The translations under genes and the position numbers were made by a program. DNA of 64,000 nucleotides from Malania oleifera (lineage: Eukaryota > Streptophyta > Magnoliopsida > Santalales > Ximeniaceae), in assembly GCF_029873635.1 (NCBI RefSeq), contig NC_080421.1, positions 2,232,001 to 2,296,000 on the forward strand, written 5' to 3'. Under the pieces are notes generated by a model. That model did no database searches. It was not told the origin of the DNA and saw only the letters and a program-made list of their open reading frames with translations. This document shows, piece by piece, positions 1-10,540 of the stretch (the stretch's first letter is position 1; each line of letters begins with the position of its first letter).

Positions 1-1810
1 GGATTCTTTTTATATTTTAATAATTATTAAACTTTTAATTTTAATTACCCAGAAAACAAGATATATATGAATGATAACCATACTTAAGAAATATTGAAAT
101 TTAAATTCACAAGTCAATCAATGAAACCAAGATAATTAAATCACTCAATCAAAAATATTAAAGCTTTTGTTGATTTCCTTGTAAACTCTTAGTATGCACT
201 CTACGTGATTAAGATTTCCGCTGATTAACCAACGTACTCTCTCTTTGGGTTTCTGCAAACGATTAATTAAAACGTACTTTTTAAATATCAAGTACCTTTG
301 TTTCTTTCTCACTTAAGAACCTGCAACCTGTACTTTTAAATCATACAACTATAGCAAGTAAAGGATATAAAGTAAAGCAGAGAGAAAGAGACAAGAATTT
401 TTACAAGGTTTGGCTTCAACACAGCCTACGTCCTCGCCTTTGGCAAAAAACCAAAGGATTCCACTATATCAGTTCCTTTACCTAGTGGAGCAATACCTAT
501 TTACAACCACTCCTTCTGTTAGGCTAGAGCCCGCCTCTCCAAACAATAACCCCTTGCTTGATCCAACAATTCAACAACTCTGAATCGTTTAAGAATGATG
601 ATAAAAAAATTTTTGTACAAAAGAGAACTCTCACAATAGAGTAAATTAGTACAATGATCAGCACACTTATATTTCAAGGTAATTCAAATATAAGAAATTT
701 GAAACTCAATGCTTAGTATGAATTACCAAATGATTTTTCAAAGAAAATGAAAGATTCTGATTTTTGAAAGCTTTGCTTCAAAGTATGAATCAATATTAGA
801 TCAAAAATTTAAACTCAAGAAAGTTTTAGATCCTTTGAGAATTTTGAATACTTGAAGATCAGCTGATATAAAAACCTTTGAAAACTTTACTTGATCTAAA
901 GACCTTTGAAAGTTGTTTGATCTAAAAACTTTGAAGATTGCTGGATCTAAAACCTTTGGAGATTACTTGATTTCAAAAACCTTTGAATATTGCTTCAATA
1001 ATAATCATCATTTTAAAACTTTGAAGATTTTGACTATTTATAGATGTTTTAGAAGCCATCCATTACTCCCAAAGATTCCTAAAAATCATTTCCAATTATT
1101 TTGAAATAAATATGTTCAAAAACGTGGTTTAAAAAATCTTCTCGTTAAGAGAATTAATGCCAACATTCGAGTAGCAGTCGCCTGCCACGACTTGGCAGTC
1201 GCCTGTCACAGAACAACTTTCAACACAGAATGCTGGCAGTCACCTGCCAGAACCAAGGCAGTCTCCTGGCTTGTTCACGCAGGCGCCTGGCAGGTTAGGC
1301 AGTCGCCTGTCTAGCTACTGACTTTTTGAAAAATCTTTTTCTTAATGTGGCAGTCATCTGCCTCATCATGGCAGTCGCCTGACCCTTCATTATTTCAAAA
1401 AGTTTTTCTTTTCTTATACCTTTCTTTTTATTGATTTAAAAAACATTCTTTAAAGTATATATATAAAAACATATTTTTGAATTTCTATGAGCTTCAAACC
1501 ACTTTATACTTGAGATTAACTTTGAAATACTTACATTTAGAAAAAAATATAATTCTTTGTCTTCAAAACTTGTTCTTCCATCATCTTTGTTGTTGCAATC
1601 TTTCCTTTGAACTTTTCACAGTATAACTTTATTCTTCATGCTCTTTATAATCCATAAGCTTTCCTTTGTGTTCTTCAAGGATTCTTTGTAATCTATAAAC
1701 TTCCTTATGCACTTGAGTTTTCTTACTTTCCTGAAAAACTTTTATTTAAAACATATTAAGCATATCATTTATTTATTATCATCAAAATAAAAATTGTAAG
1801 CCTTAGGCCA
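1..1810 (-). repeat. 3' LTR of the Sirevirus (left end cut by window)
   Basis: Aligns along its length with 8730-10540. It ends on the plus strand in GGCCA (minus-strand start TGGCC), next to the polypurine tract. A CTATAAATAG TATA box lies on the minus strand at 1034-1043. Just upstream of it in the transcript sense, at about 1171-1382, are eight copies of a GGCAGTCGCCTG-like motif. Relative to the other LTR it has a shorter TA run near 1455 and an extra ~35 bp containing two motif copies. Confidence 0.93.
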
Positions 1811-1830
1811 ACAATCTCCCCCTTTTTGAT
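1811..1830 (-). other. Polypurine tract of the Sirevirus
   Basis: On the minus strand this reads AAAAAGGGGGAGATTGT directly before the LTR start TGGCC; a GATGATG lies just upstream, as is typical of Sireviruses. A second purine tract with the same GGGGGAGAA core sits at 2046-2058. Multiple polypurine tracts are a described Sirevirus trait (recalled, not searched). Confidence 0.85.
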
Positions 1831-2210
1831 GATGAAAAATCGAGAGCAAAAATAATATTCTAATACTCATGGCTTCCCCTATCAATAAGCATGATATATT
1901 TTTTTTAAACGTATGATTCATGCATATAAGTCCAAAAGATAATCCATGAATATACATACAAGGACAAAGATAATTCACAAACCATGATAAAATTTCACAA
2001 ATCATAGTATATCATATTTTTGCACTTATAACTTCTCTGAAACATTTCTCCCCCTTTGGACATCAATCAAAAAGGAGAAAGAGATACAAAAATAGGAAAA
2101 TGCTGCAAGTCAAAGTACTAGTTTTAGAATATTAGGTACAGACTATCCGATAAAGCTTAAAATACAGAATAGCACATAAAAGTGACAAACAGTTTATAGA
2201 TGAAAACATA

Positions 2211-3500
2211 TCAGTCAGAGGCTTCCATGGATTCACTCTCATCATCTCCTTCCTCTTGGTCATCACTCTCATCATTTCCTTCCTCTCGTTCTCCAGATTC
2301 ATTATTTCCTTCCTCTTGTTCACTTTCATCATCTCCTTTCTCTTGGTCACCAAATTCATCCTCACTGGATGTTGCAGAACTAATACTCATAGGAGATTTT
2401 CCTTTAGAAGAACTGGCCAACTGTTGCTCAATCTTTTCAACTCTCTTATCAATATGTGAACAATGAGTTTCTATAGATATAACCTTGTCTTGCAGAGTAC
2501 CAAGGCTAGATTTCATACCATCACTGAACTTCATATAATGGTTAAAAAATGGAGCAAACCATGAAGGAGTGTCTGGAGCAAGCTGAACTGAAGGTGTTTG
2601 GATGGAAGATGAAGGAGGTGGTGGAGCAGATGAGACATTCCTATGTCCTTTATGAAACCACCCTTGTGGAGAATTCTTACAGCCCATCCATTTGAGAACG
2701 GTATTAGAAAAGATATCATAGTAAGTCTTGCTAGTGAAGTTGAATGATGGTGTTAAAACATTAAAATGAGCAAAAACCATATTCAACATTCCAGCATAGG
2801 GTAGAACAATACGAGGAGCATCGACTTTCATGATAATCCACTGGATGATCAAACTTGGAAGATCCATCTTCTTTCCTTTGAGAATGCACCACATTACAAA
2901 ACAATCTAGAAACGAGATATAGTCATAAGAACCGGATCGTGGTAAGATGTTGTTTGTAATGAGCTTATACAGAATTAGGGCTTTCAGGTTAAGCTGCTTA
3001 TAAAGTGGAGGATGCCCAAAGTTAACAGGAGTTTCAATCATGACCAAAGGTAAAAACTCTTGTGGGGTAAAACCTTGAGTCATAATCCATTGCTTCTCAA
3101 TAATATGAACCTCAAAATCCCCTAGCTTAATTTGAAAAATCTTTGCCAAGGATATGGGATTTAGATGGATATTTTGCCCAAGCAAACTTGTTTTGATTCC
3201 ATCATCGCATCGTTCCATGTTTGCATAAAAAATTCGTACAACATTGGGATAATAGCCTTTAGCTTGGTAGGTAATAAACTTATCCCATCCAATGTTCTTG
3301 AAAAGTTCCATGATTTCGGGAAAATCAGAATTGAAGAATGTTACGTCGAGAACCTTACCTAAAATCGGTTTAGCTGAAGCAATTTGATTTCGGTAAAGGT
3401 GCTTGGCGTGTGGAGTGACCAACCATTTCTCCACCTCATCGTTATTGATCCTTGTTGAAGATGAGGATCCCTTGACACCAACGGATTTTGATCGAGGCAT
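2211..3500 (-). CDS. Extra ORF between pol and 3' LTR (env-position, plant transposon domain-like)
   Basis: An intact 429-codon ORF in the position of the extra/'envelope-like' ORF of Sireviruses. Residues ~20-290 look globular, with a GWDKF...YYPNVVRIFYANM segment resembling the plant 'putative transposon protein' domain found in many repeat-encoded proteins (recalled). Residues ~295-315 are rich in Pro and Ser. Residues ~325-370 look like a coiled coil. The last ~50 residues are acidic repeats of the type EEGDDESE. No signal peptide, transmembrane helix or glycoprotein hallmark is visible, so a real envelope role is doubtful. It is the only long intact ORF in the element although gag-pol upstream has many stops. 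The start Met is the first in frame and begins a basic, Ser-rich N-terminus. Function unknown. Confidence 0.75.
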   Translation of the reverse strand: MPRSKSVGVKGSSSSTRINNDEVEKWLVTPHAKHLYRNQIASAKPILGKVLDVTFFNSDFPEIMELFKNIGWDKFITYQAKGYYPNVVRIFYANMERCDDGIKTSLLGQNIHLNPISLAKIFQIKLGDFEVHIIEKQWIMTQGFTPQEFLPLVMIETPVNFGHPPLYKQLNLKALILYKLITNNILPRSGSYDYISFLDCFVMWCILKGKKMDLPSLIIQWIIMKVDAPRIVLPYAGMLNMVFAHFNVLTPSFNFTSKTYYDIFSNTVLKWMGCKNSPQGWFHKGHRNVSSAPPPPSSSIQTPSVQLAPDTPSWFAPFFNHYMKFSDGMKSSLGTLQDKVISIETHCSHIDKRVEKIEQQLASSSKGKSPMSISSATSSEDEFGDQEKGDDESEQEEGNNESGEREEGNDESDDQEEGDDESESMEASD

Positions 3501-3715
3501 GGTTGTATGGAGAAGAAAAAAAAAAGGAAATCCTAAATTAAGTTTGGGATTTAGTGAGTAGGAAGGATTAGATACTTGATTTCAAGATTCTTTGAGCAAG
3601 ATTTGTGTATGAAAAGTGGTAGAGACGAAAATATTTCAGAGAGTAAAATGAATGGTCAGGCACCTGGTGGGTTTTAAAATGACCTAAAATAGGGTTTTAA
3701 ACCCTAACCGTTGCG

Positions 3716-3825
3716 AGGCAGTCGCCTGCTTGAATGTGGCAGGCGCCTGTCTATGTGAAATCTTAAAAGACAGTAGCCAGACAGTTGCCTAATTGCCTGG
3801 CACCTTGGTGGCAGTCGCTTGCCAA
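3716..3825. repeat. Second cluster of CAGTCGCCTG-like motifs (internal region)
   Basis: Four to five copies of the short motif that fills the LTR promoter (GGCAGTCGCCTG, GGCAGGCGCCTG and decayed forms) lie between the extra ORF and the end of pol, well away from the LTRs. On the minus strand they lie just upstream of the extra ORF start at 3500. Confidence 0.7.
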
Positions 3826-3837
3826 CCAGAACAATGT

Positions 3838-5290
3838 TTAGCTTACTTCACGACTATGAAGCATGCCCAATTCTCTTCTTATAAATATGAATCTTTCTTT
3901 CGACAAAGGTTTTGTGAAAATATCTACTAATTGATCATGTGTATTGACAAATTCTAGTACTATATCTTCATTTTGCACATGATCTCCCAAGAAATGATGT
4001 CTTATATCGATGTGTTTTGTTCTTGAGTGAGATACTGGATTTTTTGAAATATTAATAGCACTTGTGTTGTCACATTTGATAGGGATAGCTTGATATTGTA
4101 TTTGAAAATCTTTCAATTTCTATTTCATATACAATGTTTGTACACAGCAACTTCCTGCAGCTTTCTGCTGTGGATAATGCTACAGAGTTTTGTTTCTTTG
4201 AAGACCATGAAACTAAGGAATGTCCTAGAAAATGACCCGTTCCACTTGTTCTTTTTCTATCTATTTTGCATCCAGCAAAGTTTACATCTGAATAACTAAT
4301 CATTTCAAATTCAGATTCCTTTGGATACCATAATCCTAGTTCAAGTGTGCCTAATAGATATCTAAAGACTCTTTTGACAGCTGACTGATACCTTGCACAC
4401 ATACATACACTAAACATAATATCTGACCTATTTGCTGTTAAATAGAGTAAGCTTCCTATCATTCCTCGATAATGCTTAGTATCAACTTGTTTTCCTTTTT
4501 CATCTTTGTCAAGACTAATTAAAGTACTCATAGGAGTTCCTATGGGTTTACATTCTTCCATATCAAACTTTTTTAACATGTCTTTAATATATTTTGTTTG
4601 ATTTATGAAAGTTCCATTTTTTGCTTGTTTGATTTGTAATCCAAGAAATTAATTTAATTCTTCGACCATACTCATCTCAAACTCTTTTTGCATACATGTG
4701 ACAAATTCTTTACATAGATCTTTATTTGTAGTTCCAAATATAATATCATCCACATATATTTGAACTAATAGCATATCTATGTTTTTAGTTTTAATGAATA
4801 AGGTACGATCAACCTTTCCTCTTGTAAATTCATTTTTAAGTAAGAATTTACTTAACCTCTCATACCAAGCTCTTAGAGCTTGTTTTAAACCATAAAGAGC
4901 TTTTGTTAGTTTGAATACATGGTTTGGATTTTTAGAATTTTCAAACCCTGGAGGTTGTTTTACATATACTTTTTCGTTTATATATCCATTTAAAAATGCA
5001 CTCTTCACATCCATTTGATATAACTTAAAATCCGTATGGGCTGCATAGGCTAAAAGCATCCTAATAGCTTCCATTCTTGCCACAGGTGCAAAAGTTTCAT
5101 CATAATCAATTCCTTCTTCTTGATTGTACCCTTGTGCCACTAGCCTAGCTTTGTTTCTTACAACAACTCCATTTTCATCCTTCTTATTTCTAAATACCCA
5201 TTTAGTTCCTATGATTGATTTATCTTTGGATTTTGGTATTAGTTCCCATACTTGACTTCTTTCGAATTGATTTAATTCCTCTTGCATAGC
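3838..5290 (-). pseudogene. Copia reverse transcriptase and RNase H, broken
   Basis: RT occupies about 4649-5287: the N-terminal WELIPK and GTKWVFRNK motifs, [26 protein letters not shown], and the catalytic YVDDIIFG, so the active site is retained. A TAA at 4649-4651 interrupts LN(Y)FLGLQIKQ just after RT. RNase H follows at 4070-4579 (GTPMS, GSLLYLT, ALSTAES) and resumes in another frame at 3838-4116 (CDNTSAINISKNP, RTKHIDIRHH, FTKPL). The join near 4150 lacks the usual ALSTAEAEY continuation, and a TAG lies at about 4118, so a small deletion plus a stop breaks the domain. Enzyme function is lost in this copy. Confidence 0.92.
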
Positions 5291-5422
5291 TATAATCCAA
5301 GAATCATCTTTTAAAACATCTTCAATATTTTTTGGTTCATCTTGGGATAAAAAAGCATAATGCTTACAAATATTTTTTAGTGAGGCTTTAGTGGTTATTC
5401 CTTTTGATGTTTCACTAAGAAT

Positions 5423-6841
5423 TTATTCTTTTGGGTGATTTTTGTCATATTTCCACTCTTTAAGGAGTTTCAGTTTCTCTGAAAGGTTTTCATTTAAGGC
5501 ATCATTGTCCTTTTCTTCTTTTATTTCAAGAACTTCTTCCTTTTGTGAAGTGACTTCTTTTTCATCATTCATATCTTTAATGTTATAATGATTTGATTCA
5601 TCAAAAGTTATATGAATTGATTCCATAATTGTAGAAGTTCTTTTATTATAAATCCAATAAGCTTTACTATTTGTAGAATAACCTAAGAAAATACCTTCAT
5701 CTGACTTTGCATCAAATTTTCCTAGATCATCTTTAGTATTTAATATAAAACATTTACAACCGAATACATGAAAGTAGGATATGTTTGGTTTTCTATCTTT
5801 CCAAAGTTCATATGGTGTTTTATCTATTTTTGATCTTATTGATACTCTATTTACAATTTAACATGCTGTATTTACAGCTTCTACCCAAAAATATTTAGGT
5901 AGACTATTTTCATTGAGCATTGTTCTTACCATTTCTTGCAAAGTTCTATTTTTCCTTTCAACAACTCCATTTTGTTGTGGAGTTCTAGGTGCAGAGAAAT
6001 TTTGAGTTATTCCATGTTCATTACAAAATTTATCAACTTCCTTATTTTTAAACTCCCTTCCTTGGTCACTTCTAAAGCTTGTTACATTATAGTCTTTCTC
6101 ATTTTGTAGTTTCTTGCATAAGGTTATTAATTGGTTACAAGTTTCATCTTTGTTTGCTAAAAAGATTACCCAAGTAAATCTTGAAAAATTATCTACTATT
6201 ACGAAAGTATATTATTTTCCACCTAAGCTTAAGTTTCTTGTTGGACCAAACAAGTCTAAGTGTAGGAGTTCCAGGGGTCTCTTGGTGGATATAAATTTTT
6301 TCTTTTTAAAACTTGTTTTTACTTGTTTTCCCTTTTGACAAGCATCACACATCTTGTCTTTCACGTATTTAACGTTTGGTAATCCTTTTACAAGATTTTT
6401 CTTAGATAGTTTAGATAGTAGGTTCATGCTAGCATGTCCTAATTTCCTATGTCATAACCAACTCACTTCATTCATAGCTGTTAAATAAGTTATGTTTTGA
6501 TTTGCTATTTTCTCAAGATTTATACAATAAACATTATTTATTCTATGAGCCCTAAACAAGGTTTCTTTATTTTTGGGATTTTGGATAACACATTTTTCTT
6601 TCATGAACATTACTTCGAACCCTTTATCACTTAATTGACTAATACTTAAAATATTATGTTTTAGTCCTTCCACTAATTGCACATTATCTATAGTGAGTGA
6701 AGATTTTTTACTAATTTTACCTATACCAACAATTTTACCTTTGGCATTGTCGCCGAAGGTGACGTATCCCCCATCCTTTTGTTCTAAGGTAGTGAACTTG
6801 GTCTTGTCACCAGTCATATGTCTTGAGCATCCGCTGTCCAA
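5423..6841 (-). pseudogene. Copia protease and integrase, broken by stops
   Basis: The protease active site DSGCSRHMTG opens this part at 6841. A pre-integrase segment follows, with RKLGHAS and CDACQKGKQ forming the zinc-binding HHCC module. LHLDLFGP carries the first catalytic Asp of the integrase core, and TPQQNGVVERKNRTL carries the catalytic Glu. Stops lie at 6452-6454 (TGA, expected Trp before HRKLGHAS), 6212-6214 (TAA after GGK, expected Tyr), 5858-5860 (TAA in NTACxIVNRV) and 5423-5425. All would normally be sense codons in one continuous polyprotein. Confidence 0.9.
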
Positions 6842-6895
6842 GTACCATTTGTCTATTGTCGTTGTTGTCCTAAGGCAAACCTATAATGAGGGACA

Positions 6896-8635
6896 CTATG
6901 TGTTAGTTTTTGGAACCAAAATTCTTTTGACTCTCATTGTTTTATTGTTGGTTCCACTATTTGTTTTCCATTCTCCTTGAATTTTAACATATTTTTTCTT
7001 TAATGGGCAATTGAACATTATATGACCTTTAGTCTTGAACATATAGCAAGTGATGTGTTCATGTTTGTTATTTGATGAAGTGCTAGCATAAAACTTAGCT
7101 TCCTTAACAAAATATCCCATGTATAGTTTTTTATTTTTTTTTATTTGTTTTACCATTGTAGCCTATTCCTTCTTTGTTTCCATGAAACCTTTGCTATCCA
7201 ATCATCTTTTCAAAGTTTTCTTTACCTTTAGTAAAGTTATAGATAATCTTTTCTTTATCCTCAACTATCTTTTTGATTTCATTTATTTCTAAATCTTTCT
7301 TATTCAAACCATTTTTATGAGTTTTATCTAATTCTTGCCTTCTTTCTTCTTCCAACTTCTTAAAATAAGTATTTCTTTCTTCTTCAATAACTTTGAATAA
7401 TTCTAGTTGCTTTAATAGTTCTTGATTCTGATCCTTCAAAGTTATATTTCTTTTTGACACTTTTATAAATATTTTACATAATGAAAATAATTCAGTTTGT
7501 AATTCCTTATAAGAAGGCAAACTATCACATGACTCATCACAAGACACATTTTGAGATTCTATTGAAGAGTAATAAGAATTTACCTCTTCATCGTTTGCCA
7601 TGAAGCATATATTTGTCATTTCTTGTTCACTTGATTCAGTTTCAGTTTCGTTGGAGCTTGAATTGTCCCAAGTAGCTTTCATTGCTTCCTTTTTTTTCTT
7701 CTTGTCCTTCTTGAACAATGGACACTCCGATTTAATATGTCCTGGCTTTTTGCAATGATAACAGATTGGTAGTTCATTCTTACCTTTATTTTCTTCCTAC
7801 TTGTATCTCCTTTTTTAGTTTTCTTTTTATAGAATTTTCTAGGAAACCTTTTATTTCTTCTATAGAATTTTCCTAGTCTCTTAGTAATGAATGTCAATTC
7901 ATCTTGATCTAAGTCACTTGTTTCGCTTTCTTCTTCACTAGAGCTATGGCTAGATGCTTTTAGAGCTATGGATCTTTTATGCTTTGGTTCAGGATTCCTT
8001 TCTTTCAAAGTCATTTCATATGTAAGAAATGAACCTATAAGTTCATCCAAAGAAGTAGTCTTAAGGTTTTTACCTTCCGTGATAGCTGTGGCCTTTGGTT
8101 CCCAAATAGAGGGTAGGCTTCTTAGAATTTTTCTAATCATTTCATATGTAGTATAGGTTTTTCCAAAAGCACTTAAAGAGTTTATTATGTGGATAAATCT
8201 GGTGTACATGCTTGATATCGTTTCATCAGAATTCATTTTGAATGCTTTGTATTCACTTGTTAGCATGTCTATCCTATTGTCTCTAACATCAACGGTTCCT
8301 TCATAAGTTACTTCTAATTTATCCCAAATTTCCTTAGCTGTTTTGCAAGCCATGACTCGATTAAACTCATTAGCATCTAATGCACAATATAACGCATTTA
8401 TAGCACTTGCATTTATTTGAAGCATTTTATAGTCTAAGTCTGTCATGTCTTTCTTTTCCTTTGGAATATGTTTTCCATCAACTAACTTAGTGGGAATAAG
8501 ATTTCCATCCATAACAACTTCCCAAGCTTTCCAATCCATGTGTTGGAGATATATTTCCATTCTCTTTTTCCAAAAAGTGTAATTATATCCACAAAAGATT
8601 GGTGGACGGGTTGAGGATTGTCCAATGTTTGCCAT
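6896..8635 (-). pseudogene. Copia Gag, frameshifted
   Basis: Gag starts at Met 8635, about 40 bp past the primer site. The N-terminal half (FCGYNYTFWKKRMEIYLQ, WDKLEVTYEGT, LRSLPSIWEP) is the usual copia capsid region. Near 7797 a one-base shift moves the frame, after which the knuckle CYHCKKPGHIKSEC appears, followed by a charged coiled coil (about 7194-7500). A TAG at 7194-7196 and a second frame change in an A-run near 7140 follow. A second degraded knuckle (CYMFKTKGHIMFNC, second Cys replaced by Phe) lies near 7030. The chain ends at 6896 just before the protease. Confidence 0.9.
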
Positions 8636-8677
8636 TAGATCTTTTTATAGTTTCTTGTTAGGAATTTTTATAACTGG

Positions 8678-8689
8678 GCTCTGATACCA
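8678..8689 (-). other. Primer binding site (tRNA-iMet)
   Basis: The minus strand reads TGGTATCAGAGC two bases inside the 5' LTR end. This is the canonical plant iMet primer site and fixes the LTR boundary and element direction. Confidence 0.93.
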
Positions 8690-8691
8690 AT

Positions 8692-10160
8692 TGAAATGAG
8701 GAATAACTTCCTAAGAGGAGGGGTGAATTGGATTCTTTTTATATTTTAATAATTTTTAAGCTTTTAATTTTAATTACCCAGAAAACAAGATATATATGAA
8801 TGATAACCACACTTAAGAAATACTGAAATTTAAATTCACAAGTCAATCAATGAAACCAAGATAATTAAATCACTCAATCAAAAATATTAAAGCTTTTGTT
8901 GATTTCCCTGTAAACTCTTAGTATGCACTCTACTTGATTAAGACTTCTACAGATTAACCAACGTACTCCCTCTTTGAGTTTCCGCAAACGATTAATCAAA
9001 ATGTACTTTCTAAATATCAAATACCTTTGTTTCTTTCTCACTTAAGAACCTGCAACCTGTACTTTTAAATCATACAACTATAGCAAGTAAAGGATATAAA
9101 GTAAAGCAGAGAGAAAGAGACAAGAATTTTTACAAGGTTCGGCTTCAACACAGCCTACGTCCTCGCCTTTGGAAAAACACGAAAGGATTCCACTATATCA
9201 GTTCCTTTACCTGGTGGAGCAATACCTATTTACAACCACTCCTTCTGTTAGGCTAGAGCCCGCCTCTCCAAACAATAACCCCTTGTTTGGTCCAACGATT
9301 TAACAACTCTGAATCGTTTAAGAATGATGATAAAGAAATTTTTGTACAAAAGAGAACTCTCACAATAGAGTAAATTAGTACAATGATCAGCACACTTATA
9401 TTTCAAGGTAATTCAAATATAAGAAATTTGAAACTTAATGCTTAGTATGAATTACCAAATGATTTTTCAAAGAAAATGAAAGATTCTGATTTTTGAAGCT
9501 TTGCTTCAAAGTATGAATCAATATTAGATCAAAAGTTTAAACTCAAGAAAGTTTTAGATCCTTTGAGAATTTTGAATATTTGAAGATCAGTTGATCTAAA
9601 AACCTTTGAAAACTTTACTTGATCTAAAGACCTTTGAGAGTTGTTTGATCTAAAAATTTTGAAGATTGCTGGATCTGAAAACCTTTGGAGATTGCTTGAT
9701 TTCAAAAACCTTTAAATATTGCTTCAATAATAATCATCATTTTAAACCTTTGAAGATTTTGACTATTTATAGATGTTTTAGAAGCCATCCATTACTCCCA
9801 AAGATTCCTAAAAATCATTTCCAATTATTTTGAAATAAATATGTTCAAAAACGTGGTTTAAAAAATCTTCTCATTGAGAGAATTAATGCCAACGTTCGAG
9901 TGGCAGTCATCTGCCACAACTTGGCAGTCGCCTGTCACAGAGCAACTCTCAACACAGAATACTGGCGGTCGCCTGGCTTGTTCACGCAGGCGCCTGGCAG
10001 GTTAGGCAGTCGCCTGTTTAGCTACTGACTTTTTGAAAAATCTTTTTCTTAATGTGGCAGTCGCCTGCCTCATCATGGCAGTCGCCTGACCCTTCATTAT
10101 TTCAAAAAGTTTTTATTTTCTTAAATCTTTCTTTTTATTGATTTAAAAAACATTCTTTAG

Positions 10161-10197
<37 letters not shown>

Positions 10198-10540
10198 ATA
10201 TTTTTGAATTTCTATGAGCTTCAAACCACTTTATACTTGAGATTAACTTTGAAATACTTACATTTAGAAAAAAAATATAATTCTTTTAGTCTTCAAAACT
10301 TGTTCTTCCATCATCTTTGTTGTTGCAATCTTTCCTTTGAGCTTTTCACAGTATAACTTTGTTCTTCATGCTCTTTATAATCCATAAGCTTTCCTTTGTG
10401 TTCTTCAAGGATTCTTTGTAATCCATAAACTTCTTTATGCACTTGAGCTTTGTTACTTTCCTGAAAAAATTTTATTTAAAACATATTAAGCATATCATTT
10501 ATTTGTTATATTCAAAATAAGAATTGTAAGCCTTAGGCCA
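8692..10540 (-). repeat. 5' LTR of the Sirevirus
   Basis: 1849 bp, bounded by TG at 8692 and CA at 10540 on the plus strand. It matches 1-1810 after the missing 38 bp. The TATA box CTATAAATAG is at 9763-9772 on the minus strand. A TA dinucleotide run at 10163-10194 is expanded relative to the other LTR. Confidence 0.94.
9763..10090 (-). promoter_or_regulatory. Sirevirus LTR promoter with GC-motif array
   Basis: TATA box at 9763-9772. At 9900-10090, upstream of it in transcript sense, are about seven copies of GGCAGTCGCCTG and the perfect palindrome CAGGCGCCTG in an otherwise AT-rich LTR. Position and repetition suggest enhancer or protein-binding sites; this is inference. Confidence 0.6.

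Larger units (their letters stand above)
1..10540 (-). mobile_element. Sirevirus-type Ty1/copia retrotransposon
   Basis: Nearly complete element transcribed right to left. Seen: two long near-identical LTRs (1-1810 and 8692-10540), a primer site matching the tRNA-iMet 3' end, copia domain order gag-protease-integrase-RT-RNase H, an extra ORF between pol and the 3' LTR, and a polypurine tract abutting the 3' LTR. The leftmost ~38 bp of the 3' LTR lie outside the window. Long LTRs, iMet primer site, a GATGATG-plus-GGGGGAGA polypurine region and an extra 3' ORF are together known for the Sirevirus genus. The LTRs differ by a few percent by eye, so insertion is fairly recent, but gag-pol carries many stops and frameshifts, so the copy is not autonomous. 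Confidence 0.93.

Noticed and set aside
10163-10194. TA run as a possible replication or recombination site
   Set aside because: Simple microsatellite expansion within one LTR; absent from its partner.
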